A stretch of 35,264 nt of DNA from NCBI GenBank assembly GCA_023415275.1, contig JAEZLJ010000157.1, positions 1 to 35,264 of the forward strand, read 5' to 3'. Below are positions 16,713-24,531 of this stretch, one piece after another. The position numbers and the translations under genes were made by a program. The notes under the pieces were generated by a model that worked only from the letters and a program-made list of their open reading frames with translations, had not been told where the DNA came from and did no database searches. The stretch comes from Bacteroidota bacterium (GTDB lineage Bacteria; Bacteroidota; Bacteroidia; Chitinophagales; Chitinophagaceae). The stretch's first letter is position 1; every line of letters starts with the position of its first letter.

Positions 16713-16744
16713 TTACAATTCATAGTCGATTATTTACAATTCAT
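16713..16744 (-). promoter_or_regulatory. Putative LytTR operator, minus-oriented pair
   Basis: On the minus strand ATGAATTGTAA occurs twice, at 16744-16734 and 16723-16713. The two are perfect 11-bp direct repeats with a 21-bp period, pointing toward the glycosyltransferase start 127 nt away. Confidence 0.6.
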
Positions 16745-16829
16745 GCATATGTTCATTGTAATAAATAAGAGATTAGTATAGTTTGTGCCAAAATCGAAAA
16801 GGGGAGAAGTCACAAGTAAACCATTCCAT

Positions 16830-17021
16830 ATGCACACCCGATTGTTTATAACCCCATCATTTATTATTTCCCTCTTATTATGTTTTATGTTGCTTCATGC
16901 CGGCACCAGCAGAAAAACATTTACGGGTACTATTCAAAAAATCAAGGTGGAGACTTCCAGGCTGTCAGCACATTCTGAAGAAAGTTCTCAAAGATTCCTT
17001 CCGTCATTACTGCTTTTCTAA
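16830..17021 (+). CDS. Possible small secreted or membrane peptide (63 aa)
   Basis: No family recognised. From the ATG at 16830 the product has a hydrophobic segment (FIISLLLCFMLLHAGTS) resembling a signal peptide or single membrane helix, then a polar tail of about 35 residues. A GTG at 16785 would lengthen it to 78 aa but places a polar stretch before the hydrophobic segment. A near -7 sequence (TATAGTTTG, one base too long) precedes it. It is divergent from the glycosyltransferase, and the plus-oriented repeat pair points at it. It could be a real small peptide or chance. Confidence 0.35.
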   Translation: MHTRLFITPSFIISLLLCFMLLHAGTSRKTFTGTIQKIKVETSRLSAHSEESSQRFLPSLLLF

Positions 17022-17150
17022 TCGGTTAAATTCATTAAAAGCCATTCTTTTATATACTGCAGTGTTTCGTGTATAAGTCATATACTTAATCCCAGATATG
17101 GTTTTATTTATTAAGGGAGACCATCAAATCATCAGCCCGTAATAGCTAAA

Positions 17151-17174
17151 GCCCCTCTGTGGAAACAGAAGGGC
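17151..17174 (-). terminator. Weak terminator hairpin after the cytochrome c gene
   Basis: GCCCCTCTGT and ACAGAAGGGC pair with one mismatch around a GGAA loop. On the minus strand the hairpin is followed by TTTAGCTATT, only weakly T-rich. It lies 28 nt after the cytochrome stop. The core CTGTNGAAACAG recurs at 28537-28548. Confidence 0.45.
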
Positions 17175-17201
17175 CAGCACATGAAAATTGCCCGTATATA
17201 T

Positions 17202-17825
17202 CTAATTATGCTTACTTAATTCATTTAAGCTTATAGGAGCCGGCACCCTGTTTTTTACAGCGGGTGTAGATTGAAGAAAAGCAAATATTGACTTTAGGTC
17301 TTCGTCAGTTGCATTTTTGTACATGACCCATGGCATGGGAGGCAATAAACTCCTGGAATTTTCAAGCCCTTTATATTTTCCATGCCTGATAGCATTAAGA
17401 AATTGTGCTTCTGTCCAGTTGCCTATTCCAGTGGCATCAGATGTAAGGTTGGCAGCAAATGATACACCCCAGGGCCCAACAAAGCTGGTCAGATTGTGGC
17501 TAAATAGCACCCAATTTTGCAATTCAGCCACGTTGATTGCCGGAACCGCTGTTGTTTCCGGATGGCCTGAAAGCATTCGGGCACTGTCAATTTCTGGCCC
17601 GTGAGTTGTCATCACTTTTGGTGAGTGACAATCATTACAGCCCATAATGGTTACCAGGTACTGGCCACGTTTGATCCTATTTACTTTACTTGTAGATTCA
17701 GTTATACCTTTTACTTCAACCATACCTTCCGTATTCATTGAAGGATTTCTATCATTATTACAGGCAACAATGGCAGCTATGGTTATTAAAGTAATGGCAC
17801 CAAGTATGATGGATACTTTTTTCAT
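17202..17825 (-). CDS. Cytochrome c-type lipoprotein, mono-heme
   Basis: A 207-aa exported protein with a lipoprotein signal (lipobox IVAC, Cys22), so it is probably anchored in the cell envelope. One heme-binding motif, CNDCH, lies at 63-67. The likely distal ligand is Met164 in LLPPMPW. The region between has NLTSDATGIGNWTEAQFLNA, LRHG-like IRHGKYKG and a C-terminal DLKSIFAFLQS helix, all typical of the class I cytochrome c fold in electron-transfer proteins and dehydrogenase partners. It is last in an operon with the hemerythrin-like gene (13-bp gap) and the lipoprotein gene upstream. This suggests a periplasmic redox role; the partner is unknown. Confidence 0.85.
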   Translation of the reverse strand: MKKVSIILGAITLITIAAIVACNNDRNPSMNTEGMVEVKGITESTSKVNRIKRGQYLVTIMGCNDCHSPKVMTTHGPEIDSARMLSGHPETTAVPAINVAELQNWVLFSHNLTSFVGPWGVSFAANLTSDATGIGNWTEAQFLNAIRHGKYKGLENSRSLLPPMPWVMYKNATDEDLKSIFAFLQSTPAVKNRVPAPISLNELSKHN

Positions 17826-17838
17826 TTCGAAAGCATTA

Positions 17839-18519
17839 TTAATTTAAAACAAGGTTTTGCTTAAGACTCTCCACCAGTAGTTGAAAGCGGCTATTTGTGA
17901 ATTGCTGCCTGGCTTTATTAAACAGTGTCTGGTAAACAATTGGTGGCGCGGTTCGTTCTACGGCCAGGAGCCAGGATGTTGCTTCTGCATTGTTAATGCC
18001 ACGAAGCATCCATTTGGAGAAAAAGTCCTGGTGCCAGGGTTGGGTAGAAGCTACAATCCTGTTTTGAATTTGCAAGATTTCATTATCAGAAAAATACCTC
18101 CAAAGAATTTCATTAATTACCAATTCTTCCTTTGCCATATGCTTCAGGTTGAATGCTATAAAAGCTGCAAATAACTCATTGATCTTTCTTCCCGCAGCTT
18201 CCCTTTCACCATTATCCAACAAGCTTTCAAATGCAACAACTGCATCAGAAAGTTCAGCGGATAATTCCATGTCTTCTATATGTTCCTGTTCAAAAGCATC
18301 TGCTACTGATGGCTCATATGGTACAATGGCCTTTAAAATATAGAAGTCTTCCTTCCGGGCGTGCTCTTCAAATAACATCAAGACTTCTTTTATTCTTTCC
18401 ATAGCAACGTCAGATTCGTTGGCAGAAGTAAAGTTGGCTTGTTGCAAAAGAAGTGCGGTTTCATATAATGCTGCCCTCAGGCCTTTATGAACCTGGTTAA
18501 AAATATTGAGTCTTTGCAT
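17839..18519 (-). CDS. Hemerythrin-like (HHE) protein
   Basis: From the ATG at 18519 the product has 226 residues. The open frame extends up to 18582 but would overlap the preceding gene's end, and its extra N-terminus is unlike the family. The first half fits the HHE cation-binding four-helix bundle: His11 (NQVHKGLR), His53 with Glu57 (EEHARKED), His80 (EQEHIED), His127 with Glu131/132 (HMAKEE). Such proteins bind a di-iron centre and serve oxygen/NO sensing or iron-sulfur repair. No signal peptide is seen, so it is probably cytosolic, while both operon neighbours are exported. The C-terminal 85 residues have no recognised domain. Confidence 0.72.
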   Translation of the reverse strand: MQRLNIFNQVHKGLRAALYETALLLQQANFTSANESDVAMERIKEVLMLFEEHARKEDFYILKAIVPYEPSVADAFEQEHIEDMELSAELSDAVVAFESLLDNGEREAAGRKINELFAAFIAFNLKHMAKEELVINEILWRYFSDNEILQIQNRIVASTQPWHQDFFSKWMLRGINNAEATSWLLAVERTAPPIVYQTLFNKARQQFTNSRFQLLVESLKQNLVLN

Positions 18520-18556
18520 GGTAGATAGTTTATTGAGTTTGAGGTATATACTTGAT

Positions 18557-19324
18557 TTATAAAGAGGCCTGCCGGTAAACAAAGCTTTCTAATGAAATAT
18601 TGGTGTTACCGCCAGCTTCTTTGTTAATGGTCATTTTTGTTGGGTAATAGCCTGCGATTTTGAATTTAGAAGGCTGTGGGATAGATCTTTGAAAGGAAGT
18701 GGTAGCTTTTAAGAAATCATATGTTATCATAGGCTCATAAAACACTACTTTACCATCATAAGATCCATAAAGAAAGTTTTGAGTAAATGGTGCCCCGTGC
18801 AGTTCCGGAGAAGTTACGTCTATCCAATGCTTACCCATCATTGGAACAGGAGGGCCTGCAATATGGTTGGCAGGAATAAAGTCCACAGATGGAAGATTTT
18901 CCATTTTGTTCATATCCATATAGTTCATCACTTCATTCGCAGGTGTTAAATAAAAATGCATGTCAAAATGCGCAGTATCATAAATACCTGCAGGTTCATG
19001 CCCCAAAGGATTCCAGTTGAGCATGATGAATTTAAAAGGAGTTACCTGTAATGCTTTTTCAGGTAAAGCCACCAGGATATTATTTTCGTGGGAATGCCCT
19101 TCGTTATTTCCTTCCTGTCCCATTTGCACGGAAGCCAACGTGGCTGCATCCAATGAAAGAGTAAGTTTTTCAGGCTCGCCCTGGCTATTCAATTTTAAGG
19201 AGCTCCAGGCTTTTCCATGATAGACATCAGATGCAGGGCCGGTGAATACATTGCTATTATCCTTATCTTTTTTACAAGATGCAAAAGCAGATACCAGGCT
19301 TAATAATAAAAACATTTTTTTCAT
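18557..19324 (-). CDS. Lipoprotein with a WNPxGHEP / HFDxHFY motif (DUF5602/TTHB210-like)
   Basis: A 255-aa exported lipoprotein (signal with lipobox FASC, Cys17). The middle carries LNWNPLGHEPAGIYD followed by AHFDMHFYLTP, a His/Asp-rich block I associate with the DUF5602/TTHB210-like family, whose function is unknown. The residues would suit metal binding, but that is inference. The C-terminus repeats FLYGSYDGKVVFYEPMITYDFL, a beta-rich region. It is first in the operon with the hemerythrin-like and cytochrome c genes, and divergent from the propeller sensor across a 168-bp region with repeat motifs. Confidence 0.7.
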   Translation of the reverse strand: MKKMFLLLSLVSAFASCKKDKDNSNVFTGPASDVYHGKAWSSLKLNSQGEPEKLTLSLDAATLASVQMGQEGNNEGHSHENNILVALPEKALQVTPFKFIMLNWNPLGHEPAGIYDTAHFDMHFYLTPANEVMNYMDMNKMENLPSVDFIPANHIAGPPVPMMGKHWIDVTSPELHGAPFTQNFLYGSYDGKVVFYEPMITYDFLKATTSFQRSIPQPSKFKIAGYYPTKMTINKEAGGNTNISLESFVYRQASL

Positions 19325-19408
19325 AAATAATTTCTTGGTTTGGTTTGATTGAAGTAATTATAATGAGGTAAAATTCAGTCAGCCTTACTGTTAGGGGAAG
19401 CCGTTTAT

Positions 19409-19439
19409 GTATGAAATGGAATTAAGGGAACATGAGTTG
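19409..19439 (+). promoter_or_regulatory. Degenerate LytTR-like repeat pair
   Basis: ATGAAATG (19411-19418) and ATGAGTTG (19432-19439) have the same 21-bp period as the perfect pairs at 16.7 and 25.7 kb, each with one mismatch to ATGAATTG. They lie between the divergent lipoprotein operon and the propeller sensor gene. Confidence 0.4.
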
Positions 19440-19458
19440 AAAAGCATCGGTATAATGT

Positions 19459-19487
19459 CAATTCATCGAATGAAGAGATGAATTGAG
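19459..19487 (+). repeat. Inverted repeat just before the propeller sensor gene
   Basis: TCAATTCAT (19459-19467) and ATGAATTGA (19479-19487) form a perfect 9-bp inverted repeat with an 11-nt spacer, ending 5 nt before the GTG at 19493. It contains the ATGAATTG core in opposed copies. It could be an operator or an mRNA hairpin at the start codon. Confidence 0.5.
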
Positions 19488-19492
19488 GGAAA

Positions 19493-22400
19493 GTGGCAAT
19501 GAACCGTCTTTTTGCAGGGATGAAAAATTCCCGTATAATAATTTTGGTTATTAAATTTGAAAATATAATACTGGCTGCTTTGACGCGAATCTTATACGCT
19601 TATTTATTCCTGCTTTTAATTCCTGCTGGTGCTTTTGCGCAACATGCCAGGCAATACTCTTTCAAGCATTTTTCAGTATCAAATGGGCTTGCTTCTAATA
19701 CAGTTAGCGCCAGCATTCAGGATGATCAGGGTTACATGTGGTTTGCCACAGTCAATGGGCTACAGCGATATGACGGCAATGGCTTCATAACTTTTAAATC
19801 GAACGAAAAGGATCCGAGGTCTATTCCCAGCACTCATATCACTTCCTTATTCCTGGACAATAAAAAACGTCTTTGGCTTTTTGGTGAAAATCAGAAGGTT
19901 GGCATATTTGATACCCGAAAATTCTTATTTCAGGAAATCCCGATCAGGGATAAAAAGCGGTTTTATGATCCCATTTCCTTTAAACAATTGCCTTCAGGTG
20001 AATTAGTACTGAAAGTTTATGGCGCCCTATATGAATTCAATGAAAAGGAAAACCTTTTTGAACCCGCCAGGTCCATTGTTAAATTGCCTCACAACTGGAT
20101 TCTAAATGATATTCATTGGGATACGGCCAGGAAAAAATACTGGGTCAGTTGTGATTCGGGGCTTGTTCAATATGATCCTAAATCTCAACATGTAAACTAC
20201 AGGGGACATAACCCGGATAATGACCCTATCATTGAAGCTTTTAAAGAACAGGTTTTACCTTTTGGTGTTTTTACAGATGCCCATTCCAATCCAGTGTTTG
20301 TTTACTGGCCGCCAACTCGCGGCGATCCGCTCATCAAACGCTATAATTCAAAAACGAAAAAGCCGGAGGTTTTTCGATTATGGCCTCAATTGGGATATCA
20401 TGAGATCAATGGATTCCTGCTTCAACGTAATGGCAGGTTATGGACTTATGGGATGCCTTTTTTTATGGAATGGACTGAAGAAAAGCAACCATTTATTCTT
20501 TTAAACGGGGAAAACCTGGATGAGCCAAAGATCAAATATGATTACGCCTACCATGCCTATGAAGACAGGGAAAATAACATTTGGATATCAACAGATAATG
20601 GAATCTTTCTTTTTAACCCTGATGCCCAGATCTTTAATACGTATGGTTTGGTACGTCCTGGTGATAGTGTGGCAAAAGAACGGCCGGTGCAGGCGGTCAT
20701 CCAGTTGAAAGATGAGAGGATATTTGTAGGAACCTGGGGGTCAAGCGGACTATTTTGTTTTGATAAGAACTTCAATCCTTTGCCATTGCCTTCGGTAATG
20801 AAGGGAAAAGGCAAATATTATACAGTGTGGGATATGGCTGTTAATCCTAAAACCGGAGAACTATGGATCACATTACAGCCGGGAGGACTTGTAGTTTACA
20901 ATCCTAAAACCAATACACTGGTTGAATCTTACCCCGATATATTTGGCAAATCCACTATCAGGCAGATAGACGAAGATACCTCTGGTAATATGTGGTTGGG
21001 TACGCAAAACGGTAAGTTGATTAAATGGGATATACAAAAGTCTGGGGGAGATCCAAACAAAGGTTTTGAATTGGTCAGCCAGACCTCCATGATCCTAAAA
21101 GTTCACTTCGATTACCAGGGCTTCATTTGGGTGGGTACACTGAATGACGGGCTTTTGAAAATTGATGCCAATACAAAAAGACTTGTAAAAAGATTCACCA
21201 GTGATGGCGCTGAAGGTGAGCGATTGTTTACAAACTCGCCAAGCGACATGACCTATTATAATGATACTACATTAATAGTGACTGCAGGGGCCATTAATAT
21301 TATTAATACCCGAACCAATAAAGTAAGTTTTATTTCCGATGTTGATGGCCTGCCATCCAATACAGCCGGATCCATTGAAAAAGATGACAATGGTATTCTT
21401 TGGATTGGTATGACCAATGGTATCTGTCGGATAAACCTTACCAAAAAACTGATCAGCTATTACGATCGCAGGGATGGTATCGCATATGATAAATTTGCCA
21501 AAACAGGTGTTCAGGAGTTGAATGATGGAAGATTGGTTTTTTATACAGATCATAATTTCCTGGTTTTTAATCCATCCATTTTCACACAGCGAAATAAACC
21601 CTATAAACCCTACCTCACATCTTTTATGTTGGGAGGGAAGGCGCTTTCCATGGATTCGCTTTCCAGGACAGGAAAGGTGGTGCTGAGTTATGATAATACA
21701 TCTATAGGCATCAACTTCAGCGCCTTAAGTTATTTACAACAGACCAAACTGCATTATTATTACCGTTTGCAGGGAGTGGATAAAGACTGGATACATGCTG
21801 ACAAACCATCTGAAGCATTGTACAATTACCTGGCTCCTGGAAGCTATACTTTCGAGGTGAAAACAGAGAATACCGATGGATTGACAAGCAGCGAGATCGA
21901 TTCGATTGATATCATTGTTAGACCTCCATTCTGGAGTACCTGGTGGTTTTATGGATTAGTGATCCTACTCATCATCACAATACTCTATGTAGTAGATAAG
22001 GAGCGGATAAATAAAAGAGCTTCTTTAAGGCAAATGCGGAGGCAAATTGCCGGAAACCTTCACCAGGAGATCAGCCGGACCCTGAATAACATTAATGTGC
22101 TAAGTGAGATTGCCAAGATCAAGGCCGATAAAAATATTGAACAATCTAAAGAGTTTATCACACAAATTAGTACCAAGAGCAGGTACATGATGGAGGCTAT
22201 GGATGATATGCTTTGGAGCATAGATCCCCAGAATGACAGTATGAAGAAAACCATTTTGAGAATCAAAGAATTAACTGAAGGGCTACGGTCATCATATGAT
22301 GTGGACATTGACCTTATAGTTGATCACAAGGTGCAATTGCTGGAATTAGACATGAAACTGCGCCATGATATATTCTTTTTTTATAAAGAAGCGTTGACCT

Positions 22401-22627
22401 TTATGTTAGAGAATATTTGCTGTAGCCAGATATTTGTAAATATCAACCAGGTCAAGTCCAGGATGATGATTGAAATCCTTTCTGAATGTGATGAAGCCAC
22501 TGGAGATTTTAAAAGCCGGTTTCAAAAGGCAATGCATAAAAGATCAGAGGAGCTGGCTACAAATATGGAGATCACCACAGATAATAAAAGTATTTCTGTG
22601 GTGCTGATGATCAATTTAAAAAGCTAA
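19493..22627 (+). CDS. Two-component-type propeller sensor (Reg_prop / Y_Y_Y) with a degenerate kinase domain
   Basis: A 1044-aa membrane sensor. A signal-like segment (RILYAYLFLLLIPAGAFAQ) is followed by about 14 Reg_prop propeller repeats such as NGLASNTVSASIQDDQGYMW. The Y_Y_Y domain lies at about 735-815, one TM helix at 817-837, then a HisKA_3-like helix with His857 in GNLHQEISRTLNN. The acidic residue after His is Gln. The ATPase region lacks the N-box Asn (EALTFM near 966-971), any DxGxG and the glycine lid; an active homologue would show EALNN and DNGxGF. It is probably a pseudokinase. The start is uncertain: GTG 19493, ATG 19499, ATG 19520 or TTG 19580. It converges with the LytTR operon with 36 bp between. 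Confidence 0.85.
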   Translation: MAMNRLFAGMKNSRIIILVIKFENIILAALTRILYAYLFLLLIPAGAFAQHARQYSFKHFSVSNGLASNTVSASIQDDQGYMWFATVNGLQRYDGNGFITFKSNEKDPRSIPSTHITSLFLDNKKRLWLFGENQKVGIFDTRKFLFQEIPIRDKKRFYDPISFKQLPSGELVLKVYGALYEFNEKENLFEPARSIVKLPHNWILNDIHWDTARKKYWVSCDSGLVQYDPKSQHVNYRGHNPDNDPIIEAFKEQVLPFGVFTDAHSNPVFVYWPPTRGDPLIKRYNSKTKKPEVFRLWPQLGYHEINGFLLQRNGRLWTYGMPFFMEWTEEKQPFILLNGENLDEPKIKYDYAYHAYEDRENNIWISTDNGIFLFNPDAQIFNTYGLVRPGDSVAKERPVQAVIQLKDERIFVGTWGSSGLFCFDKNFNPLPLPSVMKGKGKYYTVWDMAVNPKTGELWITLQPGGLVVYNPKTNTLVESYPDIFGKSTIRQIDEDTSGNMWLGTQNGKLIKWDIQKSGGDPNKGFELVSQTSMILKVHFDYQGFIWVGTLNDGLLKIDANTKRLVKRFTSDGAEGERLFTNSPSDMTYYNDTTLIVTAGAINIINTRTNKVSFISDVDGLPSNTAGSIEKDDNGILWIGMTNGICRINLTKKLISYYDRRDGIAYDKFAKTGVQELNDGRLVFYTDHNFLVFNPSIFTQRNKPYKPYLTSFMLGGKALSMDSLSRTGKVVLSYDNTSIGINFSALSYLQQTKLHYYYRLQGVDKDWIHADKPSEALYNYLAPGSYTFEVKTENTDGLTSSEIDSIDIIVRPPFWSTWWFYGLVILLIITILYVVDKERINKRASLRQMRRQIAGNLHQEISRTLNNINVLSEIAKIKADKNIEQSKEFITQISTKSRYMMEAMDDMLWSIDPQNDSMKKTILRIKELTEGLRSSYDVDIDLIVDHKVQLLELDMKLRHDIFFFYKEALTFMLENICCSQIFVNINQVKSRMMIEILSECDEATGDFKSRFQKAMHKRSEELATNMEITTDNKSISVVLMINLKS

Positions 22628-22646
22628 AGTTTTATTGACTTCAGCT
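22620..22646. terminator. Weak hairpin between convergent sensor and regulator genes
   Basis: AAGCTAAAGT and ACTTCAGCTT pair with one mismatch around a 7-nt loop. The left arm includes the sensor's stop codon. There is no strong T-run on either side, so termination here may be inefficient and the two transcripts may overlap. Confidence 0.3.
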
Positions 22647-22663
22647 TATCATTTCATCTTGGG

Positions 22664-23443
22664 TTATTTGCCCAGCCAGGTTTTAAACTCAGTTACTTTC
22701 TCACGACTCACAATAGCTTCTTTATCTGTTTCGGGCTTCAGTTGCAGCATTAGGCGGTTGCCAAAATAATCATGAATCTGGGCCACACTATTTACAGATA
22801 TAAAGAAAGACCGGCTAATACGGAAATATTTATCCGGATCCAGCATTTCATTTAATTCATCCATGGTATAGTCCACTACAAATTTTTTATTATCTGTGGT
22901 CTTAAAAAAATTCAACCGGCCGTCACTAAAGAAATAGGCGATATCGTCTACCTCCACAGAAACCAACTTTTGTCCATGTTTTACAAGGAATCTTTTACGG
23001 AACTCCCTGGTTTGTAGTTTTTGTTGCAATTCTTTAACCAGGTCTTCGATCAATACTTTTGGCGTTGATACATCAGGGGTGTACATCTTTTTCATTTCCC
23101 TGTATTTCTCCAATGCAGCCTGGAGGTCCTCCTTTTGCACCGGTTTTAGCAGGTAATCCACACTATTGACCTTAAAAGCTTTTAAAGCATATTCGTCATA
23201 AGAGGTAATAAAGATCACAGGGCTCTTTACCTGCACATGATTAAATATTTCAAAACTCTGACCATCAGCCAGCTCTATATCCATGAGAATGAGGTCTGGA
23301 GAAGGATTGTTTTGAAGCCATGTTACCGTGCTTTTAATACTATCTGCTTCACCTACCACGTTGGCTGTTTCATCAACGTTTGATAAGGTCTTTCTGAGCT
23401 TTTTTACAGCCAGTTCTTCATCTTCTACTATAAGAATATTCAT
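22664..23443 (-). CDS. LytTR-family response regulator
   Basis: A 259-aa regulator. The receiver domain (1-120) has VEDEE (6-10), phosphoacceptor Asp55 (LILMDIELADG), Thr80 and Lys100 (LLKPV). The LytTR DNA-binding domain (about 150-255) has FLVKHGQKLVSVEVDDIAYF, VVDYTMDELNEML and YFRISRSFFISVNSVAQI, ending REKVTEFKTWL. LytTR domains bind two direct repeats about 21 bp apart. It is the last gene of a translationally coupled operon: its first 4 bases overlap the stop of the LytS kinase before it. It is the best candidate to bind the ATGAATTG pairs found at 16.7, 19.4 and 25.7 kb (inference). Confidence 0.95.
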   Translation of the reverse strand: MNILIVEDEELAVKKLRKTLSNVDETANVVGEADSIKSTVTWLQNNPSPDLILMDIELADGQSFEIFNHVQVKSPVIFITSYDEYALKAFKVNSVDYLLKPVQKEDLQAALEKYREMKKMYTPDVSTPKVLIEDLVKELQQKLQTREFRKRFLVKHGQKLVSVEVDDIAYFFSDGRLNFFKTTDNKKFVVDYTMDELNEMLDPDKYFRISRSFFISVNSVAQIHDYFGNRLMLQLKPETDKEAIVSREKVTEFKTWLGK

Positions 23444-24531
23444 TGCCAGGGTTTTATAGTGATTTCATTTGATACTAATTTCTGTTGAGTGATCTTATTC
23501 CATATTAATGGAAGCACCACGCTAAAACTTGTTTTATCTTCCAGTACCTGGAATCCGGGCTGGCTTAAAAGTTCATACTTGTTCCTGATATTTTCAAGCC
23601 CGATCTTATTGGAAGGTCCCTTGATAGACCTCGTTTGCAGCGTATTGCTCACTACCAATTTGTTTCCCGCTGTGGTGAATATATCTATAACCAGGGGCTT
23701 ATTTTTTGAAAGCACATTATGCTTGACTGCATTTTCCAACAACAACTGAAGGGAAAGAGAAGGTAAAAGGTACTGGTCATATTTTTTATCGATCTCTATC
23801 TCCAGTTGCACTGCATCCCCATGCCTGGTCTTTAGTAATTGGTAGTAAGATTCAATAAACCTGATTTCGGTTTGTAAAGTGCTCAAACCATCTTCATTAT
23901 TTCTAAGCAGATAACGATAAACTTTACTTAATTCATTTAAAAATGCTTCAGCCTGTTTCCTGTCTTCCGAAATAAGAGATGATAAGGTATTAAAACAATT
24001 GAATAGAAAATGTGGATTGACCTGGCTTTTTAAAGTTTCAAATTCCTGGAGAATGGTCAATTGCTCCAGTTTTTCCTTTTCTACCACCAATATTTTCCAT
24101 TGATTGAATGTATAGTTTGCCTCCCACATTGAGGTTGACATTAAGGTGAGGCCAAGGCTGCAATAAACTGCAAAACCTAATTTCTGCATATTCATTTCAT
24201 AGCCCAGGAAATGTATAGAATCAAAAAAGGTGAAAATGAAAATGAAGGCCACAGTTCTGATCAAAAAATGAGATAAGCCAAGTATGACCAATCTTCTTGA
24301 CGTTTGCCTGATATTTGGAAATTCATCTCTCAGCCGGTTCATTAAAGCTATTTGCAAATACCAGGAAATGCAACCAATGAAATAGATTAAAGGGAAGGAT
24401 AACAACCATACCTTGACATCGGTAAATGCCCTTGATCCAAACAACAGGTTATTCAAGAGCAGGCAGATAAAGGGCATCATTATAAAGAATGAGGTCCATT
24501 CTGTCCGGGTTGGTTTGATCCATTTGATCAT
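23440..24531 (-). CDS. LytS/YehU-type sensor histidine kinase (intact)
   Basis: A 363-aa membrane kinase with four hydrophobic segments in the first 140 residues, a short coiled linker (EKEKLEQLTILQEF), and the His_kinase domain with QVNPHFLFN (phosphoacceptor His174). Its HATPase domain keeps the N-box ENAVKHN (266-272), the NT of the G1 region, and GLENIRNKYELL (311-322). It should be catalytically active and phosphorylate Asp55 of the LytTR regulator, whose gene overlaps its stop by 4 bp (ATGA). The next kinase gene upstream overlaps it in the same way. No separate extracellular domain is seen, so the signal is likely perceived in the membrane. Confidence 0.93.
   Translation of the reverse strand: MIKWIKPTRTEWTSFFIMMPFICLLLNNLLFGSRAFTDVKVWLLSFPLIYFIGCISWYLQIALMNRLRDEFPNIRQTSRRLVILGLSHFLIRTVAFIFIFTFFDSIHFLGYEMNMQKLGFAVYCSLGLTLMSTSMWEANYTFNQWKILVVEKEKLEQLTILQEFETLKSQVNPHFLFNCFNTLSSLISEDRKQAEAFLNELSKVYRYLLRNNEDGLSTLQTEIRFIESYYQLLKTRHGDAVQLEIEIDKKYDQYLLPSLSLQLLLENAVKHNVLSKNKPLVIDIFTTAGNKLVVSNTLQTRSIKGPSNKIGLENIRNKYELLSQPGFQVLEDKTSFSVVLPLIWNKITQQKLVSNEITIKPWQ

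Noticed and set aside
16785..16829. GTG start giving a 78-aa version of the small ORF
   Set aside because: It would put a polar stretch ahead of the signal-like segment; the ATG at 16830 gives a better exported peptide.
18520..18582. N-terminal extension of the hemerythrin-like protein
   Set aside because: It overlaps the end of the upstream gene and its sequence is unlike the family; the ATG at 18519 places the first His helix normally.
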